A stretch of DNA of 64,000 nucleotides from Stenotrophomonas ginsengisoli (GTDB taxonomy: Bacteria > Pseudomonadota > Gammaproteobacteria > Xanthomonadales > Xanthomonadaceae), in assembly GCF_001431485.1 (NCBI RefSeq), contig NZ_LDJM01000011.1, positions 1-64,000 of the forward strand. Reading direction: 5' to 3'. Each line of letters starts with the position of its first letter. The first letter of the stretch is position 1. Of this stretch, positions 56,377-64,000 are shown one piece after another. The notes under the pieces are model-generated. The model worked only from the letters and a program-made list of their open reading frames with translations. It did no database searches and was not told the origin of the DNA. The translations under genes were made by a program, and so were the position numbers.

Positions 56377-57516
56377 GTGCCGACTTACGCCGGAGCCCAA
56401 GTGACCTCACGCCCGACCGACGTCGGCGCGATCGTGCGCCTGTTGGTGTTGGTCGTCGTGGCCGTGTGCCTGGTGGTGCTGGACAGCCAGGGCGGCTGGC
56501 TGAGCCAGCTGCGCGCGCGGGCCAATGTGCTGGTGCAGCCGGTGTGGGCCCTGGTCGGCCTGCCCAGCCAGGTCATGGGCAGTGTCGGTGAGCGGATGAG
56601 CAGCCAGGCCAGCCTGGTCGAACAGAACCAGCGTCTGCGTGCCGAATTGTTGGTGGCCAATGCCCGCCTGGCCCGCCTGCGTGCTGCCGCCGTGGACAAC
56701 ACCCGTCTGCGCGAGCGCCTGGGCGTGGCCGAGCGCAATGGTCTGGATGTGCAGCTGGTGCCGATCCTGGATGTGGATCTGGATCCGGTGCGCCAGCGCC
56801 TGGTGCTGGCAGCCGGCAGCCGCCACGGTGTGCATGTGGGGCAGGCGGTGATTGATGCCGGTGGTCTGGTCGGCCAGGTGATCGAGGTCACCGCGGTGCA
56901 GTCGGTGGTGTTGCTGCTGACCGACCCGGATCACGCCATCCCGGTGACCGTGGCACGCAACGGGGTACGGCTGATCGCCTATGGCCGTGGTGCGCGGCTG
57001 GAGCTGCGCGACATCCCCTTGAGTGCGGAAGTGGAGGTGGGCGATGAAATCGTCACCTCCGCGCTGGGTGGGCGCTTCCCGCCCGGTTTCCCGGTCGGCA
57101 AGGTCACCACCCTGCGCCCGGATGACAGCCATGCCTTCCTGATCGGTGAACTGACCCCGGCAGCCAAGCTGGACCGTGGCCAGGACGTGCTGCTGCTGCG
57201 CAGCCTGCCGATGTTGCCCGAAGGGCAGACCGCCCTGGACCTGTCGGTGCAGTCGGAATCTGATGCCCCTACCACCGCTGGCCAGGAGCCGGTCGTGCCG
57301 CATCTGCGCCCGCGTGATCCGGCCGTGCCGGCAGCCACGCCGTCGGCTTCGACCGCAGCCCCGGCCCCGACTGACCCGGTCAGTGACGCACCCGCTACCA
57401 CCCCGGCCGTGCCGGCACCGGCTGAATCGATGCAAGCACAACCACAACCATCACCGGCAGCGGTTGATCCGGCCGCGGCGGCAACCGGTGAACGCCCTGC
57501 GGGAGAGCAGCCATGA
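56377..57516 (+). CDS. mreC: Rod-shape determining protein MreC
   Basis: The ~379-residue protein has an N-terminal TM helix (LLVLVVVAVCLVVLDSQGG), then a periplasmic coiled-coil (ERMSSQASLVEQNQRLRAEL) and beta domains with GLVGQVIEVTAVQSVVLLLT. The Pro/Ala/Thr-rich C-terminal ~80 residues are an unusual, disordered extension. GTG 56,377 (VPTYAG...) is taken as start, as in Xanthomonas relatives; GTG 56,401 with a GGAG just upstream is an alternative. The stop overlaps mreD. Confidence 0.9.
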   Translation: MPTYAGAQVTSRPTDVGAIVRLLVLVVVAVCLVVLDSQGGWLSQLRARANVLVQPVWALVGLPSQVMGSVGERMSSQASLVEQNQRLRAELLVANARLARLRAAAVDNTRLRERLGVAERNGLDVQLVPILDVDLDPVRQRLVLAAGSRHGVHVGQAVIDAGGLVGQVIEVTAVQSVVLLLTDPDHAIPVTVARNGVRLIAYGRGARLELRDIPLSAEVEVGDEIVTSALGGRFPPGFPVGKVTTLRPDDSHAFLIGELTPAAKLDRGQDVLLLRSLPMLPEGQTALDLSVQSESDAPTTAGQEPVVPHLRPRDPAVPAATPSASTAAPAPTDPVSDAPATTPAVPAPAESMQAQPQPSPAAVDPAAAATGERPAGEQP

Positions 57517-57998
57517 GCCGCTGGCGTGGCCGTGCCTGGGTGGTGCCACTGTGCGTGGTGGTCGCGCTGCTGCTGGGCATAGTCCCCTTGCCGCCGGCTG
57601 TGCAGTTGCTGCGGCCGTTCTGGCTGGCCCTGATCGTGGCTTACATGGTGATCGAGCTGCCTGCCCGCATCGGTATCGGCAGGGCTTTCGCGCTCGGTCT
57701 GGTGGCCGACATGCTGTATGGCTCGCTGCTGGGCGAGCATGCCCTGCGTCTGGTCCTGCTGACCTTCGTGCTGCAGCACTTCCGTGCCCGCATGCGTTTT
57801 TTCCCGTTGTTGCAGCAGGCCATGATCATCGGCCTGCTGTTGCTGGCCGACCGCGCCCTGACCGCCCTGCTGCACCTGGTGTTGGGGCAGTCGCTGCAGC
57901 CTGCGCTGTGGTGGTGTGCGCCGCTGGTGGGGGTGGCGCTGTGGCCGCTGCTGTTCGTGCTGCTTGACCGTATCGGCCAGGGGCGGCGCGGGCGATGA
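57513..57998 (+). CDS. mreD: Rod-shape determining protein MreD
   Basis: The 161-residue polytopic membrane protein has about five helices; FWLALIVAYMVIELPARIGIG and GLVADMLYGSLLGEHAL match the family. It overlaps mreC by four bases (ATGA) and mrdA by four, so the elongasome genes are one transcript. Confidence 0.92.
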   Translation: MSRWRGRAWVVPLCVVVALLLGIVPLPPAVQLLRPFWLALIVAYMVIELPARIGIGRAFALGLVADMLYGSLLGEHALRLVLLTFVLQHFRARMRFFPLLQQAMIIGLLLLADRALTALLHLVLGQSLQPALWWCAPLVGVALWPLLFVLLDRIGQGRRGR

Positions 57999-60157
57999 GT
58001 CTGGGACGGCGCCGGCAACAGAAAAACCCCCATGCCGAGGCCGAGCAGTTCCGTCGCCGGGCCGCGATCGGCTTTGCCGGCGTGTTGCTGGCCCTGGGTG
58101 GGCTGGGGGGCTGGTATTTCAAGCTGCAGGTGATCGATCACGACACCTATGCCACCCGCTCCGAATCCAACCGGATCAAGCCGCGTCCGGTGGTGCCGGG
58201 CCGGGGCATGGTGTATGACCGCAACGGCCGCCTGCTGGCCGAGAACGTGCCGGCCTTCCGCGTGGACATCACCCCGGACAAGGTCGCCGACATGGCGGCC
58301 ACCCTGGACGGGCTGCGCGGCATCTTTGCCCTGACCGACGAGGATGTGGAGCGCTTCGAGCAATCGCGCAAGGCGCGCCGGCGCTTTTTGCCGGTGACCC
58401 TGAAGCTGCGCGTCAGCGAAGAGGAAATGGCGCGCTTTGCCGTGGATCGCTGGAAGTATCCGGGGGTGGAGCTGGAGCCCTACCTGACCCGGCGCTATCC
58501 CTATGGCGAACTGTTTGCCCATGTCATCGGCTATGTCGGCCGCGTCGATGACCGCGACCTGGAAGTGCTGGGGGAGGGCAATGCGGCGCTGACCCACATC
58601 GGCAAGTCCGGGCTGGAGCGTTACTACGAGCAGCAGCTGCGTGGCCGGGTCGGTTACGAGCAGGTCGAGACCAATGTGCAGGGTCGGGCCATCCGTACCG
58701 TGGGCCGGGTGCCGGCGCGCTCGGGCAGCGACCTGCGCCTGTCCATCGATGCCCAGCTGCAGCAGGCCATGGTCACCGCCTTTGGTGAGTTCGAGGGTTC
58801 GGCCGTGGCCATGGACCCGCGCACCGGCGAGATCCTGGCCATGGTCAGCCTGCCGGCCTATGACCCGAACCTGTTCGTCAACGGCATCTCGCACAGCGAC
58901 TTCCGCGCCCTCAACGACAACCCGTCGCGGCCGCAGTTCAACCGCCTGGTCCTGGGTGGGGTGGCGCCGGGCTCGACCCTGAAGCCGCTGATCGCCCTGG
59001 CCGGGCTGGATGCCGGCGTGCGCCGGCCCGAGGACAAAGTGCTGTCCACCGGCATGTTCTACCTGCCCGGGGTCAGCCGTGGCTGGGGTGATGCCAGCCG
59101 TGGCGGCCACGGCTGGACCGACCTGCGCAAGTCAATCGCGCAGTCGGTCAATACCTATTACTACCGCCTGGCCCTGGACCTGGGCATCGAGCGCTTTGAC
59201 CAGTACATGACCCATTACGGCTTCGGCCAGCCCACCGGCATCGACCTGACCGGCGAGATCGCCGGCATCCTGCCGTCGCCGGCCAACAAGGCGTCCAGCC
59301 GCAAGGAACGCTGGTACCCGGGCGATACGGTCAATGCCGCGATCGGCCAGGGCGACTGGAAGGTGACCCCCTTGCAGTTGGTGCATGCGGTTGGCGGCCT
59401 GGCCGATGGCCAGCTGCGCCGGCCCCATCTGGCCGTGGCCAGCCGCGAGGGCTTTGATGCGCCGTGGCTGCCGTTGGCACAGCCGGCAGCGGCCCCGATC
59501 AGCCCGAGTGCAGACAACCTGCAGGCGGTGCGCGAGGGCATGATGGCCACCATGCAGCCCGGCGGCAGTGGTTGGCGCGTGGCCGCCGGTGCTCCCTACA
59601 CCATGGCCGGCAAGACCGGCACCGCACAGGTGGTCAGCCGCCGCGGCACCGCCGCGGTGGATCCGCGCAGCCTGCCCATGCATCTGCGCCATCGCGCCCT
59701 GTTTGTCGGCTTTGCCCCGGCCGAGAACCCGCAGATTGCGGTGGCCATCGCGGTGGAAGGTGGCGGTTACGGTGGCTCCTCGGCCGCCCCGATCGCACGC
59801 AAGCTGTTTGATGCCTGGTTGCTGGGCAAGCTGCCCGAAGGCATGCAGCCGCTGGACAGCGGGCGCGGCCTGACCGCGCTGGCCCAGCGCACCCTGGAGG
59901 CGAGCAAGGACAGCCTGCCGCACGCCCTGGTGCAGGCGGCCAACCGTGCCGCGCTGGCCGCGGCCGATGCGCCGGTGCAGGTCGGCCTGCCGCCGTTTGA
60001 AGGCGCCGCGCTGCCCGCCACGCTACCGGCTCCGGCTCCGGCTCCGGCTCCAGCTCCAGCTCCAGCTCCAGCTTCAGCTTCAGCTTCAGCTTCGGCCATG
60101 ACCCCGGCTGCCGCGCCGAAACCGGCGTCGGCCACTGGCCAGCAGGTGCGTCGATGA
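57995..60157 (+). CDS. mrdA: Penicillin-binding protein 2 (peptidoglycan transpeptidase)
   Basis: The 720-residue class B PBP has an N-terminal TM anchor (AAIGFAGVLLALGGLGGWYF), a dimerisation domain with RGMVYDRNGRLLAENV, then a transpeptidase domain. The nucleophile is in the S-x-x-K box GSTLKPL, the second box is SVN (SQSVNTYYY) and the third KTGTAQ. About 80 C-terminal residues form a Pro-Ala/Ser-Ala low-complexity tail encoded by a hexanucleotide repeat. It works with RodA, encoded downstream. Confidence 0.95.
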   Translation: MSLGRRRQQKNPHAEAEQFRRRAAIGFAGVLLALGGLGGWYFKLQVIDHDTYATRSESNRIKPRPVVPGRGMVYDRNGRLLAENVPAFRVDITPDKVADMAATLDGLRGIFALTDEDVERFEQSRKARRRFLPVTLKLRVSEEEMARFAVDRWKYPGVELEPYLTRRYPYGELFAHVIGYVGRVDDRDLEVLGEGNAALTHIGKSGLERYYEQQLRGRVGYEQVETNVQGRAIRTVGRVPARSGSDLRLSIDAQLQQAMVTAFGEFEGSAVAMDPRTGEILAMVSLPAYDPNLFVNGISHSDFRALNDNPSRPQFNRLVLGGVAPGSTLKPLIALAGLDAGVRRPEDKVLSTGMFYLPGVSRGWGDASRGGHGWTDLRKSIAQSVNTYYYRLALDLGIERFDQYMTHYGFGQPTGIDLTGEIAGILPSPANKASSRKERWYPGDTVNAAIGQGDWKVTPLQLVHAVGGLADGQLRRPHLAVASREGFDAPWLPLAQPAAAPISPSADNLQAVREGMMATMQPGGSGWRVAAGAPYTMAGKTGTAQVVSRRGTAAVDPRSLPMHLRHRALFVGFAPAENPQIAVAIAVEGGGYGGSSAAPIARKLFDAWLLGKLPEGMQPLDSGRGLTALAQRTLEASKDSLPHALVQAANRAALAAADAPVQVGLPPFEGAALPATLPAPAPAPAPAPAPAPASASASASAMTPAAAPKPASATGQQVRR
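60026..60097 (+). repeat. In-frame hexanucleotide repeat in mrdA
   Basis: Twelve units of six bases: four CCGGCT, four CCAGCT, three TCAGCT and one TCGGCC, coding eight Pro-Ala then four Ser-Ala pairs. The step-wise block change suggests expansion by slippage. Unit size keeps the frame. Confidence 0.9.
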
Positions 60158-61260
60158 AGGCCATGCTGCGTTGGCTGGGCGACCTGGCCTACCGTTTCAA
60201 CCGGACCCTGGACCTGCCCCTGCTCGGTGCCCTGATCGCTCTGATGCTGATCGGCCTGCTGGTGCTGGACAGTGCCGGCGGCATGGGCCTGGTGGCGGCC
60301 CAGGGCGCACGCTGCGTGGTCGGCCTGGCGGCACTGTGGGCGATCTCGCGCATCCCGATCCTGCGCATCCGCGAGCTGACCCCGCTGATCTATGCGTTGT
60401 CGATGCTGCCGTTGCTGGCGGTGTTCGTGATCGGCACCGGCAAATACGGGCGGCAGTGGCTCAACCTGGGGGTGGTCTACCTGCAGCCTGCCGAACTGCT
60501 CAAGGTGTGCCTGCCGATGATGGTGGCCTGGTATCTGAACCGGATGCCGTTGCCGCCGCGGGTGCCGGTGGTGCTGGTGGCCGGGGCCATCATCGGCCTG
60601 CCGGTGGGCCTGGTGATGCTGCAGCCGGACTTCGGTACCGCGGTACTGATTGCCGCTTCCGGCGTCTTCGTGCTGCTCTTGGCCGGCCTGCCGTGGTGGT
60701 GGGTCGGGGTGGGCGTGGGCGGCGTGCTGGCGGCTGCGCCGGTAGCCTGGTTCTGGTTCCTGCGGCCCTACCAGAAGGACCGGATCATGATGTTCCTGGA
60801 CCCGGAGAGCGATGCCCTGGGGGCGGGTTGGAACATCATCCAGTCCAAGATCGCGATCGGTTCCGGTGGCTGGACCGGGCAGGGCTGGGGCCAGGGCAGC
60901 CAGGCCCACCTGAATTTCATCCCCGAGCAGACCACCGACTTTGCCTTCTCCGTGCTCAGCGAGGAGTTCGGCTGGCTCGGTGTGGCCACCGTGCTGGCCC
61001 TGTACCTGTTCGTGGTCGGGCGCTGCCTGTGGATCGCCCTGCAGTGCAAGGACGGCTACTCGCGGCTGCTGTGCGGGGCCACCGGGCTGGCCTTGTTCGT
61101 GTACGTGCTGGTCAATGGCGGGATGATCTCCGGCCTGCTGCCGGTGGTGGGGGTACCGATGCCGTTGATCAGTTATGGCGGCACCTCGGCGGTGTCCTTG
61201 CTGGTGAGTTTTGGCCTGGTGATGGCGGCCCAGGCACACCGGCCGGTCAACTACTCCTGA
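60154..61260 (+). CDS. rodA: Peptidoglycan polymerase RodA
   Basis: The 368-residue SEDS protein has about ten TM helices. GKYGRQWLNLGVVYLQPAEL, the LQPDFGTA segment, and FAFSVLSEEFGWLG match RodA; the catalytic SEDS Asp is in VMLQPDFGT. It polymerises lipid II, with PBP2 as its transpeptidase. Overlaps mrdA by four bases (ATGA). Confidence 0.95.
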   Translation: MKAMLRWLGDLAYRFNRTLDLPLLGALIALMLIGLLVLDSAGGMGLVAAQGARCVVGLAALWAISRIPILRIRELTPLIYALSMLPLLAVFVIGTGKYGRQWLNLGVVYLQPAELLKVCLPMMVAWYLNRMPLPPRVPVVLVAGAIIGLPVGLVMLQPDFGTAVLIAASGVFVLLLAGLPWWWVGVGVGGVLAAAPVAWFWFLRPYQKDRIMMFLDPESDALGAGWNIIQSKIAIGSGGWTGQGWGQGSQAHLNFIPEQTTDFAFSVLSEEFGWLGVATVLALYLFVVGRCLWIALQCKDGYSRLLCGATGLALFVYVLVNGGMISGLLPVVGVPMPLISYGGTSAVSLLVSFGLVMAAQAHRPVNYS

Positions 61261-61572
61261 TTTTGTGGTGGACAAACGCCTTTCCTTGATCAAAATCAAA
61301 TCAAAAGCCGTTGTGCGCGTGCACAATGGCGCCCGCACAGCAGCAGCGTGATCACGTTGGTTTGCGATGCGATCCGGGTGCAGCGCGACAACGCGCGCTC
61401 CGGAGGTCGACGTGGAAAGCGTGGGGAGACGCGATCCGGTGGGTGTCGGCCCGGGTTGCCGGTTGCGTCCGCTGGGGATGGGGGGCGCAGCCGGTGATCC
61501 TTTGTTGTCCGGATGCAGCGGCAGCTGACTGGGGAGTAGGCGGCCGTGCCTGTGGCTGCTAACCTGCCGGAC
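61261..61572. other. Intergenic region before mltB
   Basis: No gene is seen in these 312 bases. It holds an FNR/CRP-type palindrome (61,286-61,299), an imperfect palindrome TTGTGCGCGTGCACAA at 61,311-61,326 and GC-rich spacer up to the mltB start. No terminator-like hairpin with a T tract is seen after rodA. Confidence 0.5.
61286..61299. promoter_or_regulatory. FNR/Anr-type consensus box
   Basis: TTGATCAAAATCAA matches the FNR-family consensus TTGAT-N4-ATCAA exactly. It lies about 275 bp before mltB and 25 bp after rodA, so it could control mltB-rlpA or an unseen transcript. No functional evidence is available from sequence alone. Confidence 0.45.
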
Positions 61573-62709
61573 ATGAAATTTCGAGCCTTGGCCTGTCTGG
61601 CGTCCCTGTCCCTGGTTGCTTGCGCAACCGGCGAGCAACACGCCCCCGCACCGATGACCAGCGCTGCGGCGCCGGCACCGGCCACGAATACCGCACCGGC
61701 CGAAGCCGCGCCGGAAAATGCGTCGCAGGCACCTGCCGAAGACTGGGCACACCTGAGTCAGGAGCAGCAGGTCGCGCGCTTTGTCAGCCAAGCCGCTGCC
61801 GCGCACGGGCTGGATCCGGCGGCATTGCGTGCCAGCCTGGCCCAGGCACAGACCAAGCCGGCCATCATCACCGCGATGTCGCGTCCGGCCGAACGGGTCA
61901 AGCCGTGGCATGAGTACCGGCCGATGTTCATCAGCCAGGCCCGTATCGATGGTGGCCGCCAGTTCCTGGCCGACAACCGTCAGGCCCTGGCCCAGGTCGA
62001 GCAGCAGACCGGGGTGCCGGCGCAGATCATCGTGGCCATCATCGGGGTGGAAACCAGCTACGGCCGCAACACCGGCAGCCACCGCGTGCTCGATGCGCTG
62101 TACACCCTGGCTTTCAACTACCCGCGCAGTGGCGACCCGGCCAAGCTGGACCGCGAAATCCGCCGCGCCGCCTTCTTCCGTGACGAGCTGGCCAAGCTGT
62201 TCGTGCTGGCCCGTGACGAGCAGCTGGACGTGACTGCCCTGCAGGGCAGCTATGCCGGCGCCATGGGCATGGGCCAGTTCATGCCCTCCAGTTACCTGGA
62301 CTACGCCGTGGACGGCGATGGTGATGGCCGCCGCAACCTGTTCACCAGCCGCGCCGACGTGTTTGCCTCGGTGGCCAACTACTTCGTCAAGAAGGGCGGC
62401 TGGCAGCGCGGCGGCCTGGTCGCCGTGCCGGCCACCCTGGCCAGCGGCCACGAGGAATTCAACCCGGAAGACTGGACCCCGCGCTGGAGCCAGGGCGAAC
62501 TGGCGCAGCGCGGCTACACCGCGGCGGTGCCGGTGCCGGCCGCTGCCACGGCCACCCCGGTCAGCCTGGAAGGGGCCGCCGGCAAGCAGTACTGGCTGGG
62601 TTACCAGAACTACTACGCCATCACCCGCTACAACATCTCCAAGATGTATGCGATGGCGGTGTTCCAGCTGTCCGAGGCCATCGCCGGCCGTGAGTTGCCG
62701 CCGGCATGA
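61573..62709 (+). CDS. mltB: Membrane-bound lytic transglycosylase MltB
   Basis: The 378-residue lipoprotein has lipobox LVAC, an Ala/Pro-rich linker, then the SLT-type catalytic domain with the catalytic Glu in IIGVETSYGRNTG, and the ending GAMGMGQFMPSSY typical of MltB. It cuts glycan strands to anhydro-muropeptides. ATG 61,573 is chosen since it gives the lipoprotein signal. Overlaps rlpA. Confidence 0.92.
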   Translation: MKFRALACLASLSLVACATGEQHAPAPMTSAAAPAPATNTAPAEAAPENASQAPAEDWAHLSQEQQVARFVSQAAAAHGLDPAALRASLAQAQTKPAIITAMSRPAERVKPWHEYRPMFISQARIDGGRQFLADNRQALAQVEQQTGVPAQIIVAIIGVETSYGRNTGSHRVLDALYTLAFNYPRSGDPAKLDREIRRAAFFRDELAKLFVLARDEQLDVTALQGSYAGAMGMGQFMPSSYLDYAVDGDGDGRRNLFTSRADVFASVANYFVKKGGWQRGGLVAVPATLASGHEEFNPEDWTPRWSQGELAQRGYTAAVPVPAAATATPVSLEGAAGKQYWLGYQNYYAITRYNISKMYAMAVFQLSEAIAGRELPPA

Positions 62710-63806
62710 AGGTCTCGCGCTGGCTTCTCGGCCTGACCGTGCTGGCCCTGGCGGCCTGCAGCAGCAGCCCGTCGCGACAGGCGGGCGGCAGCACGTCTGG
62801 CAGCACCCAGGCCGGCAGTGGTGGCACCCTGGTCGGTTCGCGCGATGGCTGCCCGGAGGGCTCGCCCTACGCGGCCGCGGCCGAGGATCCGAACACGCGC
62901 GGCAACTACACCGCCGGTGGCCTGTACCGCCCGGGCGTGCGTGACACCACGCCGGACTACATCCCCAATGTGGCCTGCATTCCCGAGCCGGTGGTCACCC
63001 GTGAGCCGCGTTCGGCAGTGGGCAACCGTACCCCGTACACCGTGCTGGGCCGGCAGTACCACGTGCTGGAGGACAACAAGGCCGGCAAGTACGAGGAAAC
63101 CGGCATCGCCTCCTACTACGGGGCCAAGTTCCACGGCCGCCTGACCTCCAACCGCGAGGTGTATGACATGTACACCTTCAGCGCGGCGCACAAGTCCCTG
63201 CCGCTGCCCAGTTTTGCCGAGGTCACCAACCTGGAGAACGGGCAGAGCGTGGTGGTGCGCGTCAATGACCGTGGCCCGTTCCACGAAGGCCGGGTGATCG
63301 ACCTCAGCTACGCCGCCGCGGTCAAGCTGGGCATCACCCAGCGCGGCACCGGCCAGGTGCGGGTCCGCGCCCTGACCCCGGGCCAGGAACGCAGTCGCAG
63401 CAGCCGTCGCCAGCTGGCGGCGGCGACGCCGGCGCCGGTTGCTACCACCAGTGCCAGCACTGCGCTGGCTGCTGCGGCCACCACCACCGCGCTGGCCGCT
63501 GCGGCGCCTGCGGTGCTCAGCGCGCCCTTGCCGCCCAGCAGTGGCGGGCAGGGCATGACCGTGGCGGGCAATGCCGGTGCGGCCTTGCTCCAGGTGGCCA
63601 GTTTCGCCAGTCGTGACAATGCCGAGCGTGCCCTGCAGCAACTGCTGCTGGCCGGTATTTCCGGTGGCCGCCTGCAGGACGTGGTCGCCGATGGCCGCAC
63701 CCTGTGGCGCCTGCGCGTGGCCGCCGATGACCCGGCCGTGGTGCCCCAGCTGGTGCAGCGCATTGCCGCACTCGGGCTGGGCCAGCCGCGCGTGGTGACC
63801 GACTGA
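62706..63806 (+). CDS. rlpA: Septal-ring lytic transglycosylase RlpA with SPOR domain
   Basis: The 366-residue lipoprotein has lipobox LAAC. An RlpA-like double-psi beta-barrel contains GIASYYGAKFHGRLTSNREV and RVNDRGPFHEGRVIDLSYAA, and the C-terminal SPOR domain starts near GAALLQVASFAS. SPOR binds denuded glycan at the septum. Overlaps mltB by four bases (ATGA). Confidence 0.92.
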   Translation: MKVSRWLLGLTVLALAACSSSPSRQAGGSTSGSTQAGSGGTLVGSRDGCPEGSPYAAAAEDPNTRGNYTAGGLYRPGVRDTTPDYIPNVACIPEPVVTREPRSAVGNRTPYTVLGRQYHVLEDNKAGKYEETGIASYYGAKFHGRLTSNREVYDMYTFSAAHKSLPLPSFAEVTNLENGQSVVVRVNDRGPFHEGRVIDLSYAAAVKLGITQRGTGQVRVRALTPGQERSRSSRRQLAAATPAPVATTSASTALAAAATTTALAAAAPAVLSAPLPPSSGGQGMTVAGNAGAALLQVASFASRDNAERALQQLLLAGISGGRLQDVVADGRTLWRLRVAADDPAVVPQLVQRIAALGLGQPRVVTD

Positions 63807-63903
63807 ATCGTCGCTGTCATGGTGCTGGCCGGGCGCGCATGTCCGCCTCGCCGGCCTACAATGGTTTGATCTCCCTTTCACGCTCCCGCAGGGTCGCTGT
63901 CCG

Positions 63904-64000
63904 ATGAAATTCCGCTTTGCTGTTGCTGCCACCGTTGCGCTGACCACCGGCCTGGTGTTCGCCCAGACTCCGTCGCCCAGGCCTGCCGCAGCAGCACCGG
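63904..64000 (+). CDS. dacC: D-alanyl-D-alanine carboxypeptidase, 5' end only
   Basis: The gene runs off the window after 32 codons. Only the signal peptide and the first mature residues are visible: KFRFAVAATVALTTGLVFA followed by QTPSPRPA. The match to the start of DacC/PBP5-6 in Xanthomonadaceae, and the position after rlpA, support the call; catalytic motifs are outside the window. Confidence 0.7.
   Translation, partial: MKFRFAVAATVALTTGLVFAQTPSPRPAAAAP

Noticed and set aside
59767-62451. Long minus-strand frame under rodA/mltB
   Set aside because: Antisense shadow of well-supported cell-wall genes.

Overview
The window comes from a high-GC gammaproteobacterium of the family Xanthomonadaceae, most likely Stenotrophomonas. 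The strongest marker is smeT divergent from a complete smeDEF efflux operon. The order lptM-dapF-DUF484-xerC followed by hslVU, and mreBCD-mrdA-rodA-mltB-rlpA-dacC, also fits this family.

Positions 1 to about 20,642 are the right-hand part of a genomic island. It has lower and uneven GC, several decayed genes, one intact IS3-family element (about 10,617-11,840) and remnants of others. A tyrosine integrase (19,003-20,427, minus) and two excisionase-like small genes lie at its right end. The island stops at a 49-base 3' half of a tRNA with a CAU anticodon (20,594-20,642), which I read as an attachment site. The intact tRNA should lie beyond the left edge of the window.

The island is a defence cluster. 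From left to right it holds: a HipA-type kinase with a remnant of its antitoxin; a Cap4-like (DUF4297) nuclease with a Rad50-like zinc-hook ATPase (Lamassu/ABC-3C style); a SEFIR/TIR protein followed by a stand-alone WYL domain; an H-NS-like protein with a histone-H1-like tail; a zinc-ribbon membrane protein; an IS-truncated GIY-YIG nuclease; and a complete four-gene type II CBASS operon (patatin CapV, DncV-like cyclase, Cap2 E1/E2, Cap3 JAB peptidase). On the opposite strand next to CBASS is a two-gene operon that I find the most interesting object here. It joins a small diadenylate-cyclase-like (DisA_N/DAC) protein to a two-TM beta-rich effector of the Cap15/S-2TM-beta type. By analogy with mCpol + 2TM-beta (Panoptes) systems it may be a guard module that makes or holds a cyclic dinucleotide keeping the effector off.

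From 20,642 to the right edge the DNA is ordinary core chromosome with uniformly high third-position GC. It includes a carboxylesterase, algR-hemC, a DUF481 outer-membrane protein, a WYL regulator, a lipocalin, two S9 prolyl-oligopeptidase-family peptidases around an aminotransferase, lptM-dapF-DUF484-xerC, an ECF-sigma operon with membrane partners, hslVU behind a clear sigma-32 promoter, smeT/smeDEF with an operator-like palindrome, a nucleoside deaminase, ubiE and an M1 aminopeptidase. These are followed by a small GTPase/roadblock operon, a GGDEF cyclase, four identical tandem tRNA-Thr(GGU) genes, a PfkB kinase, and the elongasome/cell-wall block mreBCD-mrdA-rodA-mltB-rlpA-dacC.
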